Of a stretch of 64,000 nt of DNA, positions 19,288 through 28,388 are shown in pieces. How positions within the stretch are numbered: position 1 is the first letter of the stretch; every line of letters begins with the position of its first letter. The notes under the pieces are model-generated. The model was not told the origin of the DNA. It made no database searches and saw nothing but the letters and a program-made list of their open reading frames with translations. The stretch lies in assembly GCA_030653385.1 (NCBI GenBank), contig JAURZM010000032.1, positions 124,001-188,000 of the forward strand, read 5' to 3'. The position numbers and the translations under genes were made by a program. The stretch is from Rubrivivax sp. (GTDB lineage: Bacteria; Pseudomonadota; Gammaproteobacteria; Burkholderiales; Burkholderiaceae_C).

Positions 19288-21420
19288 ATGGATCGCATGT
19301 CTTTGCGAGCCTGGCTGCCCATGATTCTGCTGTCTGCCGCCACCGCGGCCGCTCTCGCGGCGCCGCCCGTGGCGCCCACCGTCCACCATGTCGTCAAGGG
19401 CCCGCACGGCGAGCGTGTCGACGAATACCACTGGCTGCGCGACGACGACCCCAAGGTCAAGCGCGCGGAGATCCTGCGCCACCTGGAAGCCGAAAACGCC
19501 CACACGCAGGCCGTGATGGCGCCGTTGCAGGGGCTGCAGGACAAGCTGGTGGCCGAGATGCGCAGCCGCATCCAGGAAAACGACAGCACACCCCCGGCCT
19601 ACGACGGCGGTTTCTGGATCTGGCGTCAATTCAAGGCCGGTGGTGAGTACCCCTTGCTCTACCGCCAGCGTGGCAACCGCGAAAGGCCCGACCCGCGTGC
19701 ACCGCGCGAGCTGGTGCTGGACCAGAACGCTCAGGCTGCAGGCCACGGCTACTACAGCGTGGGCGCTCATGCCTTCAGCCCGAATGGCCGCCTGCTGGCC
19801 TGGACCGAAGACACCGGCGGCCGCCGCATCCACACCTTGCGCGTGCGAGATCTGCTCACCGGCCAGGACCTGGCCGAGTCCATCGACGGTGTGCTCGAAG
19901 ACATCGCCTGGGCTGCCGACAGCCGCACGCTGTTCTATATCCGGCAAGACCCGGTCACGCTGCAAAGCGGCCCGGTCTACCGGCACCGCCTGGGCACGCC
20001 AGCGGCGGCCGATGCGCTGGTCTTCGACGAAGCGGACAAGACCTTGTTCGTGGGCCTGGGCCACAGCGTTTCGCGCCGCTACGTCTTGATCACCATTGGC
20101 GGCGCAGACACCACCGAAACACGTGCCATCGACGCACGCCGGCCGCTGACGCAGCCGCGTGTGGTGCTGGTGCGGCGCGACAAGGTGCGCCACACGGCGG
20201 ACCACCTGCACGGCCGCTGGGTCATCCAGACCAACGAAGGCGCGCCCAACTTCAAGCTCGTGGCGGCACCCCAGCAAACGCCCGACGACCGCCGCCGCTG
20301 GAAGACGCTGGTGCCGGGTCGTGAGCAGGCCACGATCGAAGCGTTTGCACTGCTCAAGGCCGGCTTGGCGGTGCAGGAAAGGGTGGATGCCGACTCCCAG
20401 GTGCGCCTGCTGCAAGCCGGCCGCTGGACCCCGGTGGCCGCCCAGCCTGCGCACACGGTGGAACTGGGCAGCAACCCCGACCCCGACGCCGCCCACCTGC
20501 GCTTTCGCATCAGCTCGATGGTGCAACCCGACGCCACCTGGGACTTGCACCTGGCCAGTGGCCGGCGCCTGCTGCGCAAGCAGCGCAGCGTGCCTGGCTA
20601 CGACGCAGCCGCCTACGACACCCGCCGCTTGTGGGCCGAAGCGCGTGACGGCCAACGTGTGCCGGTGACGCTGGCCTGGCGGCGTGACAAGGCCAGTGCC
20701 AACGGCCAGGCGCCGCTGTACATCCTGGGCTATGGCGCCTACGGCATGTCCTACGACGCCGAGTTTTCGGCCCAGCGCGTGAGCCTGCTCGACCGCGGCG
20801 TGGTGGTGGCCATCGCCCACGTGCGGGGCGGCGCAGAACTGGGCCAGGCCTGGTACGAAGCCGGTCGCCTGATGAACAAGAAAAACACCTTCAACGATTT
20901 CATCGACGCCACCGACGCCTTGGTGAAAGCCGGCTGGGGCGCCGCCGACCGGGTGTTTGCCGCCGGCGGTTCTGCGGGTGGCCTGCTGATGGGCGTGGTG
21001 GCCAACGAAGCGCCGCAGAAGTACCGCGGCATCGTGATGGACGTGCCCTTTGTCGACGTCATCAGCACCATGCTCGACGAGACCATTCCGCTGACGGCCA
21101 ATGAATGGACGCAGTGGGGCGACCCGCGGGAAAAGGCGGCACACGACTACATGCTGTCCTACTCGCCCTACGACCAGTTGCGTGCGCAGGCCTACCCGGC
21201 AATGCTCGTGACCACCGGCCTGTGGGACTCGCAGGTGCAGTACTTCGAACCCGCCAAGTACGTGGCCCGCCTGCGCACCCTGAAGACCGACAACAACCCG
21301 CTGCTGCTGGCGGTGAACATGAGCGCCGGCCACGGCGGTGCGTCGGGCCGGTTCTCTTCGCTGGCGGAGTACGCGCGCGAGTACGCGTTTGTGCTGGATG
21401 TGGCCGGCCTGCAGCAGTAG
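19288..21420 (+). CDS. S9 family peptidase, oligopeptidase B type
   Basis: About 710 aa. It is a serine peptidase with an N-terminal seven-bladed propeller (about 60-430) and a C-terminal alpha/beta hydrolase domain. The catalytic triad is Ser562 in GGSAGG, Asp647 in LWDSQV and His682 in SAGHGG. The lead-in HWLRDDDPKV is typical of oligopeptidase B and prolyl oligopeptidase. It has a likely signal peptide (MSLRAWLPMILLSAATAAAL), so it probably works in the periplasm, unlike E. coli PtrB. ATG 19288 or 19297 is the likely start. It follows the alpha-E gene on the same strand after 60 bp, so it may belong to that transcription unit, though this is not certain. Confidence 0.88.
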   Translation: MDRMSLRAWLPMILLSAATAAALAAPPVAPTVHHVVKGPHGERVDEYHWLRDDDPKVKRAEILRHLEAENAHTQAVMAPLQGLQDKLVAEMRSRIQENDSTPPAYDGGFWIWRQFKAGGEYPLLYRQRGNRERPDPRAPRELVLDQNAQAAGHGYYSVGAHAFSPNGRLLAWTEDTGGRRIHTLRVRDLLTGQDLAESIDGVLEDIAWAADSRTLFYIRQDPVTLQSGPVYRHRLGTPAAADALVFDEADKTLFVGLGHSVSRRYVLITIGGADTTETRAIDARRPLTQPRVVLVRRDKVRHTADHLHGRWVIQTNEGAPNFKLVAAPQQTPDDRRRWKTLVPGREQATIEAFALLKAGLAVQERVDADSQVRLLQAGRWTPVAAQPAHTVELGSNPDPDAAHLRFRISSMVQPDATWDLHLASGRRLLRKQRSVPGYDAAAYDTRRLWAEARDGQRVPVTLAWRRDKASANGQAPLYILGYGAYGMSYDAEFSAQRVSLLDRGVVVAIAHVRGGAELGQAWYEAGRLMNKKNTFNDFIDATDALVKAGWGAADRVFAAGGSAGGLLMGVVANEAPQKYRGIVMDVPFVDVISTMLDETIPLTANEWTQWGDPREKAAHDYMLSYSPYDQLRAQAYPAMLVTTGLWDSQVQYFEPAKYVARLRTLKTDNNPLLLAVNMSAGHGGASGRFSSLAEYAREYAFVLDVAGLQQ

Positions 21421-21426
21421 GCCGGC

Positions 21427-22521
21427 TCAGCGGCGGGCCGCACGCGCCTGCGCGACGGCAGCCGCCAGCTCGATCACCGCCAGTGCGTAGTAACTGCTCC
21501 AGTTGTAGCGGGTCACGACGTAGAAGTTCTGCGTGCCGGCCACGTAGCTGGGCGCGGCGTCGCCGTTTTGCAGTTCCACCAGCGCCAGCGGGCCGCTGTG
21601 CGCGCGGCCGGCTTCGTCTAGCACGGCGCCACGCTGGGCGAACTGCTCGGCGCTGAAGGTGGGCACGATGTCGGGGCCCAGCAAGGCAGCGCGGTCGACG
21701 CTGTCGACCGGCACCGCCACGCCGAAGTGCGTGGGCATGTCGCGCTGCCAGCCGAAGCTGGCCAGGTAGTGCGCCACGCTGCCCACGGCGTCGGCGCTGT
21801 TGTTGTGGATCTGCACATGGCCGTCGCCGTCCATGTCCACCGCCCAGCGGTTCACGCTGCCGGGCATGAACTGCGGCAGCCCCATCGCGCCGGCGTAGGA
21901 CCCTTTGATCGACAGCGGGTCGGTGCCTTCGCGGTGGCACATCACGAGGTATTCCTCCAACTGTTCGCGGAAGAATTCGCTGCGGTCGCGGCGGCCCGGC
22001 GGGAAGTCGAAGGCCAGCGTGGCCAGGGCATCGATGATGCGGAAGTTGCCCATGATGCGGCCGTAGAAGGTCTCCACACCGATGATGCCGACGACGATTT
22101 CCGCCGGCACGCCCCAACGGTCCTGGGCTTCCTGCAGCCAGGCTTCGTTGTCGCGCCAGAAGGCCACACCGGCCGCCACGCGGCGCGGCTCGATGAAACG
22201 GGCGCGGTAAGCGGCCCAGTTTTTTGCGGTGCCTGCAGCCGGCGGCATGATCAGGCGCCGCACGCTTTCTTCGCGCCGCGCCTGCGCCAGTTGCTTCAAC
22301 ACCCAGCCCAGTGGCAGGCCCTGGCGTTCGGCGGCAGACGCAGCGAAGGCACGTGCCGCTTCGTGGCGGGCATACGGGCCGGGCTGGGCCAGCGCTGGGG
22401 TGCGGGCCTGGCGGTTGGGTGTCGTGGTCTGGGCCCAGGTGGGCCAGGCCAGCAGGCCCAGCAGCAGGCCCAGGGCATCGCGGCGCAAGGGCGCGCGGGT
22501 CTTCGATCGATGGGTGGACAT
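21427..22521 (-). CDS. mltB: lytic murein transglycosylase, MltB family
   Basis: 364 aa. It cleaves the glycan strand of peptidoglycan, leaving 1,6-anhydro ends. It has a signal peptide (LGLLLGLLAWPTWAQ); no lipobox is visible, so it is probably periplasmic rather than a lipoprotein. The catalytic Glu150 lies in GIIGVETFYGR. Other family landmarks: SYAGAMGLPQFMPGS, VDMDGDGHVQIHNNSADAVG and QNFYVVTRYNWSSYYALAV near the end. The 3' end is 6 bp from the convergent S9 peptidase. Confidence 0.93.
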   Translation of the reverse strand: MSTHRSKTRAPLRRDALGLLLGLLAWPTWAQTTTPNRQARTPALAQPGPYARHEAARAFAASAAERQGLPLGWVLKQLAQARREESVRRLIMPPAAGTAKNWAAYRARFIEPRRVAAGVAFWRDNEAWLQEAQDRWGVPAEIVVGIIGVETFYGRIMGNFRIIDALATLAFDFPPGRRDRSEFFREQLEEYLVMCHREGTDPLSIKGSYAGAMGLPQFMPGSVNRWAVDMDGDGHVQIHNNSADAVGSVAHYLASFGWQRDMPTHFGVAVPVDSVDRAALLGPDIVPTFSAEQFAQRGAVLDEAGRAHSGPLALVELQNGDAAPSYVAGTQNFYVVTRYNWSSYYALAVIELAAAVAQARAARR

Positions 22522-22562
22522 GCCGCGATTATCGAGACCCCCTGGCAGAGGGGACTTGCCCG

Positions 22563-23462
22563 CTAGAGCAGGGTGTTGGCGGCCCGGGTGGTCTGCGCGT
22601 CGATCGGGGTCCGTGCTTCGTGTTCACCGACCACCTGCCGCAGGTCTTCTGCACTCAGGGGCTGGCTCAGGCAGGCATCGGCGCCGGCCATTTCTGCACG
22701 CACCTTGTCCACCGCCGCATCTTCGCTCAGCAGCATCACCACCCTGGGCGCCGCGTGGCCGTCGGCGACAGGTTGGCGCTTGATCCGCTTGCAGGTGTGG
22801 AAGCTGTCCAGGCCGTCCAGTCCGGTGGCCAGGAACACCAGGCGGTAGTGGCGCCGGGCCAGCCGTTCCAGCGCCAGCGCGCCGCTGCGCACGAGGTGGA
22901 CTTCGAAGCCCAGCCCCTCCAGGTGGGTGGCCAGGAAACGCAGCACCAGGTCCTTGTCGTCGACCACCAGCACGTGGTCCACCGGCTGGCGGGCCGCTCG
23001 TGCAGGGGCGGCCTGGCCTTCGTTGAAAGGCATCGTGAGCGTCGACGCCGACTGCGTCGGCGCATGTACGGCCGGTGCGGGCGCCGCGCTGAGGCGGCGG
23101 CGCATCTGCGCCAGTTCCTCCTGCACACGCTGCACGGCGGCTGACATCGGCGGTGCCGTTTGCACCAGACCCTGCAGCGTGCGCAGCAGCAGCACCAGCT
23201 TGATCGGGCGTGGCAACTGCGCCGCTGCGCCGGGCCGTTGGGTGGTGCCCAGCATCACCGTGCTGGCCAGGCGACCCTGCCGGATCACAGCCGCAACAGC
23301 CCCCCCGTCGTCGGCATTGACCACGGCCAGGCTGCTGGCCGCCAGGTCGTCGCCCACCAGGTAACGCGGTCCGTGATCGTCGGCCGGTTGCAGGGCCGCC
23401 TCGATGTGCGCACGCTCGAAGGAAGTGAAACCGATCAAGGCAATGCGGACGGCTGGGCTCAT
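22563..23462 (-). CDS. response-regulator-like protein with degenerate receiver domains
   Basis: 299 aa. Residues about 161-285 have a receiver fold by sequence: the acidic pair Asp168-Asp169 in VLVVDDK is present, and Ser246 sits at the end of strand four. But the aspartate that takes the phosphate is replaced by Ala212 (LVFLATGLDGLD) and the conserved Lys is Gln267 (CLSQPL). Residues 1-100 (VRIALIGFTSFERAHI, LAVVNADDG, LPRPIKLVLLLRTL) look like a second, more decayed receiver. A low-complexity linker joins them. No output domain is visible. I infer a phosphorylation-independent partner protein. The gene is divergent from the PEP-CTERM gene at 23744 across 281 bp. Confidence 0.75.
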   Translation of the reverse strand: MSPAVRIALIGFTSFERAHIEAALQPADDHGPRYLVGDDLAASSLAVVNADDGGAVAAVIRQGRLASTVMLGTTQRPGAAAQLPRPIKLVLLLRTLQGLVQTAPPMSAAVQRVQEELAQMRRRLSAAPAPAVHAPTQSASTLTMPFNEGQAAPARAARQPVDHVLVVDDKDLVLRFLATHLEGLGFEVHLVRSGALALERLARRHYRLVFLATGLDGLDSFHTCKRIKRQPVADGHAAPRVVMLLSEDAAVDKVRAEMAGADACLSQPLSAEDLRQVVGEHEARTPIDAQTTRAANTLL

Positions 23463-23743
23463 GGGGGGTTGCTTTTTGGGATGCTCGTCTGGGAGGCCGC
23501 GCGCAGCCACGACCCTCGCGCCGCAGGGCAGAACCTGCACACCACGGTATCGGCCGCTGCGGGCGGCGCTTGAGCGAGGCATCCGCCGTTGGGCGCATGG
23601 CTGTCGACAGCGAGCGCCGAACCCCGCATGTCGGGGGGGTGCATTCGGCACGGAAGTCGGCACTATCGAGTGCCTTTACATAACTTCGCGGTCGTTGTTC
23701 AGGCCGCCCCGTCGTTCCACCCGCCCACAGGAGTTGTCTTCGT

Positions 23744-24349
23744 ATGAAAGCTTCTTCGCTTGCTGTTGCCGTTGCGGTCCTGGCCTTTTCGGCCTTCGCT
23801 TCTGCACAGACCACCGTCTACACCAACCTGGCCGCCTTCCAGGCCAACCTTGCGCCCGGTTCCTACACCGAGACCTTTGCCGACTCCGGCTTCAGCGGTG
23901 ACCCGTCGGCCTCCTTCAGTGGTGGCGGTTACGGCTACACCATCTCCGCGCCCGGCGGGCTGTATGGCAATGGCACCTTCCTGGGCACCAACCTGCCCAA
24001 CGAAGCCCTGACGGTGTCCTTCACGGGCGCACCTGTGACGGCGCTGGGCGGCAACTTCTACGCCACCAACTTCAGCGATGCCTTCCAGGCGGTGCCGGTG
24101 ACCTTGAGCCTGAGCGACGGCACGACCACCACCTTCACACCCTCCAGCGTGATCGGCAGCTTCCGTGGCTTCACCTCCGCCGTGGCCATCACCAGCCTGA
24201 CCGTGGGTGCGCCCGGCGCATCGCTGTATGTCGGCATGGACAACTTCACGGTCGGCTCTGTTGTTCCAGAACCCGGCACCTGGCTGATGATGGCCCTGGG
24301 CATCGGCGCCCTGGTGCTGCGCCAGTCGCGCGCCAGCGCGCGGGCTTGA
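23744..24349 (+). CDS. PEP-CTERM sorting domain protein
   Basis: 201 aa exported protein with a clear signal peptide (MKASSLAVAVAVLAFSAFASA) and a C-terminal PEP-CTERM signal: VVPEPGTWLMM, a hydrophobic stretch, then RQSRASARA. The middle is a Gly/Thr/Ser-rich beta-type domain starting TTVYTNLAAFQANL, common among PEP-CTERM proteins and of unknown ligand. AGGAG lies about ten bases before the ATG. Exosortase is not in the window. Two hairpins follow the gene. Confidence 0.85.
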   Translation: MKASSLAVAVAVLAFSAFASAQTTVYTNLAAFQANLAPGSYTETFADSGFSGDPSASFSGGGYGYTISAPGGLYGNGTFLGTNLPNEALTVSFTGAPVTALGGNFYATNFSDAFQAVPVTLSLSDGTTTTFTPSSVIGSFRGFTSAVAITSLTVGAPGASLYVGMDNFTVGSVVPEPGTWLMMALGIGALVLRQSRASARA

Positions 24350-24364
24350 TTCGCCGTTTCTGAT

Positions 24365-24415
24365 CAGCCCGCCAGGCGGGCTGTGTCGACAAGGCCCAGG
24401 TCGAACCTGGGCCTT
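24365..24415. terminator. tandem hairpins, probable bidirectional terminator
   Basis: Two perfect inverted repeats lie between converging genes. 24365-24383 has nine-base arms CAGCCCGCC around one base. 24391-24415 has ten-base arms AAGGCCCAGG around TCGAA. The second ends in CTT and begins with AA, so a short U-rich end is possible on either strand, but there is no long T tract. Confidence 0.6.
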
Positions 24416-24440
24416 GCGCTTGGTGAGCTGCCGCGGCGCA

Positions 24441-26474
24441 TCAAGTGCCCGCCGCTGCCAGACGTCGGAAACGACGCCACCAGGCCGACAACGCAACTGC
24501 ACTGACGGCGCCGCCATAACGCTGACGGTCCAGTGCATCCAGTTCGCCGGCCAGGGTCTCGCCCCGGGCACCCAGGGCCTGTCGCACACGTGCCGCCCGC
24601 TCGCGCGGTGCGTGGTGGGCCTGCACGTGCACGCCCAGCTTCGACAGCCGGCGCATGACACGTGTCTGCAGCCGCTGCCACGGGTCTTGCCGGCGGCGGT
24701 CCCACCAGGCCCAGGCGGCGCCGGCCAGGGCGGCAGAACACAGCAGCAGGATCAGCGTCGAGGCCAGGTCCTGCCAGCTGGGGCTGCTGAAGCCCAGGCG
24801 CTTGAGCAGGTCGAACTGCTGCCCGCGTGAGTAGTTCAGCACCCACTGGTTCCAGCGGTTGTTGACGGTTTCCCAGGCGCCGCGCAATTGCGCCGCGAAG
24901 GCCGGGCTGATGCTGTTCATGGCGCCGGCCATCAGGCCCGGCGCGGGGGCCAGGCTGCGGCCGCGCTGCACACGCTCGGGCGCCACCGCGGCCGTGGGGT
25001 CGACCCGCAGCCAGCCGCGGCCGGGCTGCCAGATTTCGGCCCAGGCGTGGGCGTTGCGCTGGCGCACGACCATGTAGCCGTCCTGCAGATCGGGGTCGGC
25101 GCCCTGATAGCCGGTGACGATGCGCGCCGGCACGTCCAGCGCCCGCATGATGACCACGAAGGCACTGGCAAAGTGTTCGCAGAAGCCCAGCTTGCGGTCG
25201 AGCCAGAACTCGTCGATGGCGTGGCCGGTCAGCGTTGAAGGGTAGGGGCCCGGCTCCAGCGTGTAGGTGAACTCGCCCGTGCGGATGTGCTGCAGCACGG
25301 CGTTGGCCAAGCCCGTGGCGTCGGCAGTGGCCAGCTCGGGCCGCTGGCGCAGTTCGGCGGCCCACTGCAAGGTGCGCGGGTTGGTGTTGGGCGGCAGGTC
25401 GACCAGGTCGCGCAGGCCCAGCACCGGCTCAAGCGGCCCGTGGCGGTGGTTCAGCCAGGCGGCGGCCTGCACCCGCTGGCGTTCGATGATCGGTCGGTCG
25501 GTCTGCCACTGGCCGTCGGGCCGGTGCGTGAGCAGCCAGCCTTCGATGCGCGGCGCACTGCCGGGCAGGTTGGGCGTCATTTCCAGCAGCGGCAGCAGCG
25601 GCAGCTGGCTGGGCTCGACGGTCATCTCGTAGTTCAGCGCTTCGCCTTGCAGCTGCAGCTCCAGGCGCGGGCGGTGCTGGACCTGGAAACTGGGCACCAG
25701 GCGTGTCCACTCACGGCCGTCGAAGCTGCTGAGCACCGGGCCCCGAAAGTACAGCTGTTCGGGGCGCGGCACCGGGCCGAAAAACCGCAGCCGCAGGGCC
25801 ACCGAATCGTCCTCGGCAATCGACGCCACGCCGCCCAGCCGCAAGGTGCCGGACAAGCCCGTGCGGCCCACCGCGTCCTGCGGCAGACCCCACAGCGGAC
25901 CGATGCGCGGGAACAGCACAAACAGCACCACCATCACCGGCACACCCAACGTCGCTGCACGGGCGGCCACCGCACCGGCGCGTTTCAGCGGCGGCCGGCC
26001 CACCGGCATGTGGGCCAGCACCAGAGCGGTCAGCAGGCCCCACACCGCGACCAGCAGCCAGACGCCGGTGAGCAGCGATTGCGAATACAGAAAGTGCGTC
26101 AGCACCAGGAAGAAGCCCAGGAAGAAAACGACCAGCGCGTCGCGCCGGGCGCGCAGTTCCAGCGTCTTCAGCGACATCAGCACCACCAGCAGTGTGATGC
26201 CGGCTTCCTTGCCCAGCAGCGTGCGTTCGCCCCACAGCGTCAAGGCTCCAGCCAGCACCAGGATGGCGCTCACCACCCAGCGGTTGGGCAAGGCGGAAGC
26301 CCGCAGGGCCAGGCGGGCACGCCACAGCAGCAGGGCCACCGTCATGAAACCGCACCACAAGGGCAGGTGCAGCAGATGCGGTGCAACCGTCCAGCCGATG
26401 ACCGTCAGCTGGAACAAGGTGTCGCGGGTGTCGCGCGGCAGGTGTGCCAGGCGTTCGCGCAGGGTGCCGATCAT
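24441..26474 (-). CDS. TgpA-like membrane transglutaminase (DUF3488)
   Basis: 677 aa. The N-terminal third (about 20-195) is a bundle of membrane helices, then a periplasmic region with a transglutaminase-like domain (about 390-500) whose triad is complete: Cys432 in LGFCEHFASAF, His476 in RNAHAWAEIW, Asp492 in RVDPTAA. A last membrane helix (about 580-605) and a basic cytoplasmic tail follow. The Pseudomonas TgpA homologue is an essential inner-membrane protein. The start ATG overlaps the stop of the DUF58 gene (ATGA). Third gene of the MoxR-DUF58-TgpA operon, a very common arrangement. Confidence 0.92.
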   Translation of the reverse strand: MIGTLRERLAHLPRDTRDTLFQLTVIGWTVAPHLLHLPLWCGFMTVALLLWRARLALRASALPNRWVVSAILVLAGALTLWGERTLLGKEAGITLLVVLMSLKTLELRARRDALVVFFLGFFLVLTHFLYSQSLLTGVWLLVAVWGLLTALVLAHMPVGRPPLKRAGAVAARAATLGVPVMVVLFVLFPRIGPLWGLPQDAVGRTGLSGTLRLGGVASIAEDDSVALRLRFFGPVPRPEQLYFRGPVLSSFDGREWTRLVPSFQVQHRPRLELQLQGEALNYEMTVEPSQLPLLPLLEMTPNLPGSAPRIEGWLLTHRPDGQWQTDRPIIERQRVQAAAWLNHRHGPLEPVLGLRDLVDLPPNTNPRTLQWAAELRQRPELATADATGLANAVLQHIRTGEFTYTLEPGPYPSTLTGHAIDEFWLDRKLGFCEHFASAFVVIMRALDVPARIVTGYQGADPDLQDGYMVVRQRNAHAWAEIWQPGRGWLRVDPTAAVAPERVQRGRSLAPAPGLMAGAMNSISPAFAAQLRGAWETVNNRWNQWVLNYSRGQQFDLLKRLGFSSPSWQDLASTLILLLCSAALAGAAWAWWDRRRQDPWQRLQTRVMRRLSKLGVHVQAHHAPRERAARVRQALGARGETLAGELDALDRQRYGGAVSAVALSAWWRRFRRLAAAGT

Positions 26475-27424
26475 GACCATTGCCCCAGCAGGTCCAGCGC
26501 AGCGCGGCGGTGGGCGTCGCCGTTTTGCGGCGGCAGTTCCCGCCCGGGCAGCCGCAGGCCGCAGTCCAGGCCTTCGCGGTCGGCCAGCAGCACCCAGGCC
26601 GCCAGCCGCGACAGGCGTTCTTCGGTGCCGGCCACGCCGGCCTCGGACCAGTCCAGCCACAGCGCGCGGCTGGCGGTGCCGGCGGTTTCGCGGCTCACCA
26701 GTTCACCGCTGCGTGCGACTTTCTTCCACACCACCTGGCGCATCGTGTCGCCGCGCCGCCAGGGGCGCACACCGTCGAGTTCACTCCCGGTGCTGCGGTG
26801 CATCGCGTGTTCGTCGCCTGCCGTGCTGGCGTTGTGCGGCAAAGGCGGCACCGGGTGTTCGGGCTGCGGCCAGGCCAGTGCTCGGCCGGCCGGCCGCCAC
26901 ACCGTCCAGGCGCGAAAGAGGCCGAAGGGGAACAGCGTTTCCAGCACCAGCGCAGGCGCCGGGTGCCAGCCGCGGTGGGGTGGCACGAAGCTGAGCTGTG
27001 CTCCGGCCTGGCCGCCGGTCGGTGCGTCGCACCAGGCGGTGGCAGGACCAAACTGGCGGCGGTCTTCGAAGCGCAGCGCCAGGCCGTGACGTTCGCGCCC
27101 GGGGTTGCTGAGCACGACGTCCAACTGAACAGGTTCGCCCGCAAAACCGCTGCTCAGCGGCCGCAGGTGCAGCGTCAGGCCGCGCAGGTTGCCGTGGGTC
27201 AGGTGCATCGACACCAGGCCGGCACCGGCCAGCAGGAAGGTCAGCGCATAACCCAGGTTCAGCTGGTAGTTGATGGCCGCCAGCAGCATCACGATGAGCG
27301 TGCCGACGAAGGTGAAGCCGGCCCGTGTGGGCAGGATGTAGATGTTGCGCTGGCCCAGTTCCCAGGTGTCGGTGAGCGGCAGGCGGTTCTGCCACCACTG
27401 GCGGAAGCGCGCGCGGGGGGTCAT
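26471..27424 (-). CDS. DUF58 domain protein
   Basis: 317 aa. It has two membrane helices near the N-terminus (about 34-72), then a beta region, and the DUF58 signature SELDGVRPWRRGDTMRQVVW (about 215-235) leading into a von Willebrand A-like domain. Such proteins are partners of MoxR ATPases and membrane transglutaminases; the molecular function is not established. The gene overlaps its neighbours by four bases on both sides (ATGA at 27421-27424 and 26471-26474), indicating translational coupling. Confidence 0.92.
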   Translation of the reverse strand: MTPRARFRQWWQNRLPLTDTWELGQRNIYILPTRAGFTFVGTLIVMLLAAINYQLNLGYALTFLLAGAGLVSMHLTHGNLRGLTLHLRPLSSGFAGEPVQLDVVLSNPGRERHGLALRFEDRRQFGPATAWCDAPTGGQAGAQLSFVPPHRGWHPAPALVLETLFPFGLFRAWTVWRPAGRALAWPQPEHPVPPLPHNASTAGDEHAMHRSTGSELDGVRPWRRGDTMRQVVWKKVARSGELVSRETAGTASRALWLDWSEAGVAGTEERLSRLAAWVLLADREGLDCGLRLPGRELPPQNGDAHRRAALDLLGQWS

Positions 27425-28347
27425 GGAATCGGCGTTGCCTCGACCATGGCACGCACCTGTTCGACCGGCCCACGCCCGGCGCCCGCCACCGGCACCAGCC
27501 GGTGTGCGATGGCCTGCGGCAGGATCGCTTGCAGGTCGTCGGGTGCCACGTAGTCGCGCCCACCCAGCAGCGCACGCGCCTTGGCCACGCGCAGCGCGGC
27601 GATGCCGGCGCGGGGGCTCAGGCCCTGCGTGAACCAGGCGCCCGAGCGGGTGGCGGCAATCAGCGCCTGCAGGTAGTCCAGCAGCGGCGGCGCGGCGCGC
27701 ACGGCCAGCACCTGCTGCTGCGCGGCCATCAGTTCCTGCGGCGTCATGATGGGCTTCAGCAGCGCGGTGGCATGCCGGCGGTCACCGCCGGCCAGCAGTT
27801 CACGTTCGGCGGCGCGGTCGGGGTAACCCAGCGTGATGCGCAGCAGGAAGCGGTCGAGCTGGCTTTCCGGCAGCGGGTAAGTGCCAAGCTGGTCGCTGGG
27901 GTTCTGCGTGGCGATCACAAAAAACGGCTTGGGCAGCGGCCGGGTCTCGTTTTCCACCGACACCTGCTGCTCTTCCATGGCTTCGAGCAGCGCGCTCTGG
28001 CTTTTTGGCCCGGCGCGGTTGATTTCGTCGGCCAGCAGCACCTGCGCGAACACCGGCCCGGGGTGGAACACAAAGCTGTCCTTGGCGCGTTCGAACACGC
28101 TGACCCCGATCAGGTCCGACGGCATCAGGTCGGCGGTGAACTGCACGCGGCGGAAGTCCAGCCCCAGCGACACCGCCAGCGCGTGGGCCAGCGTCGTCTT
28201 GCCGACCCCCGGCACGTCTTCGATCAGCAGATGGCCGGCGGCCAGCAGGCAGGCAATGCAGTCTTCGATCTGCGGGCGTTTGCCGACAACGATCGTGCTA
28301 ATCTGGTCAGCCAGCCTGGACAGCTGACGCGTGAGGCTTGCGTCCAT
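27421..28347 (-). CDS. MoxR family AAA+ ATPase
   Basis: 308 aa. A chaperone-like ATPase thought to remodel or insert cofactors into partner proteins carrying von Willebrand A domains. Walker A is EDVPGVGKTT (Lys50), Walker B is LLADEINR, and sensor 1 is ATQNPSDQLGTYPLPE. The C-terminal AAA lid follows (LSPRAGIAALRVAKARALL, YVAPDDLQAILPQAIAHRL). ATG 28347 is preferred; the longer frame runs into the divergent deacetylase gene, whose start is 41 bp away. It is the first gene of the operon with the DUF58 and TgpA genes. Confidence 0.93.
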   Translation of the reverse strand: MDASLTRQLSRLADQISTIVVGKRPQIEDCIACLLAAGHLLIEDVPGVGKTTLAHALAVSLGLDFRRVQFTADLMPSDLIGVSVFERAKDSFVFHPGPVFAQVLLADEINRAGPKSQSALLEAMEEQQVSVENETRPLPKPFFVIATQNPSDQLGTYPLPESQLDRFLLRITLGYPDRAAERELLAGGDRRHATALLKPIMTPQELMAAQQQVLAVRAAPPLLDYLQALIAATRSGAWFTQGLSPRAGIAALRVAKARALLGGRDYVAPDDLQAILPQAIAHRLVPVAGAGRGPVEQVRAMVEATPIP

Positions 28348-28388
28348 GCGCAAGACCATAACTGATAAGCCGGGGACACAATCCGACG

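Noticed and set aside
18568..21333. A 921-codon minus-strand frame opposite the alpha-E and S9 peptidase genes
   Set aside because: Both plus-strand genes have complete family motifs. The antisense product is low-complexity His/Val/Gln-rich sequence without a domain or ribosome site.
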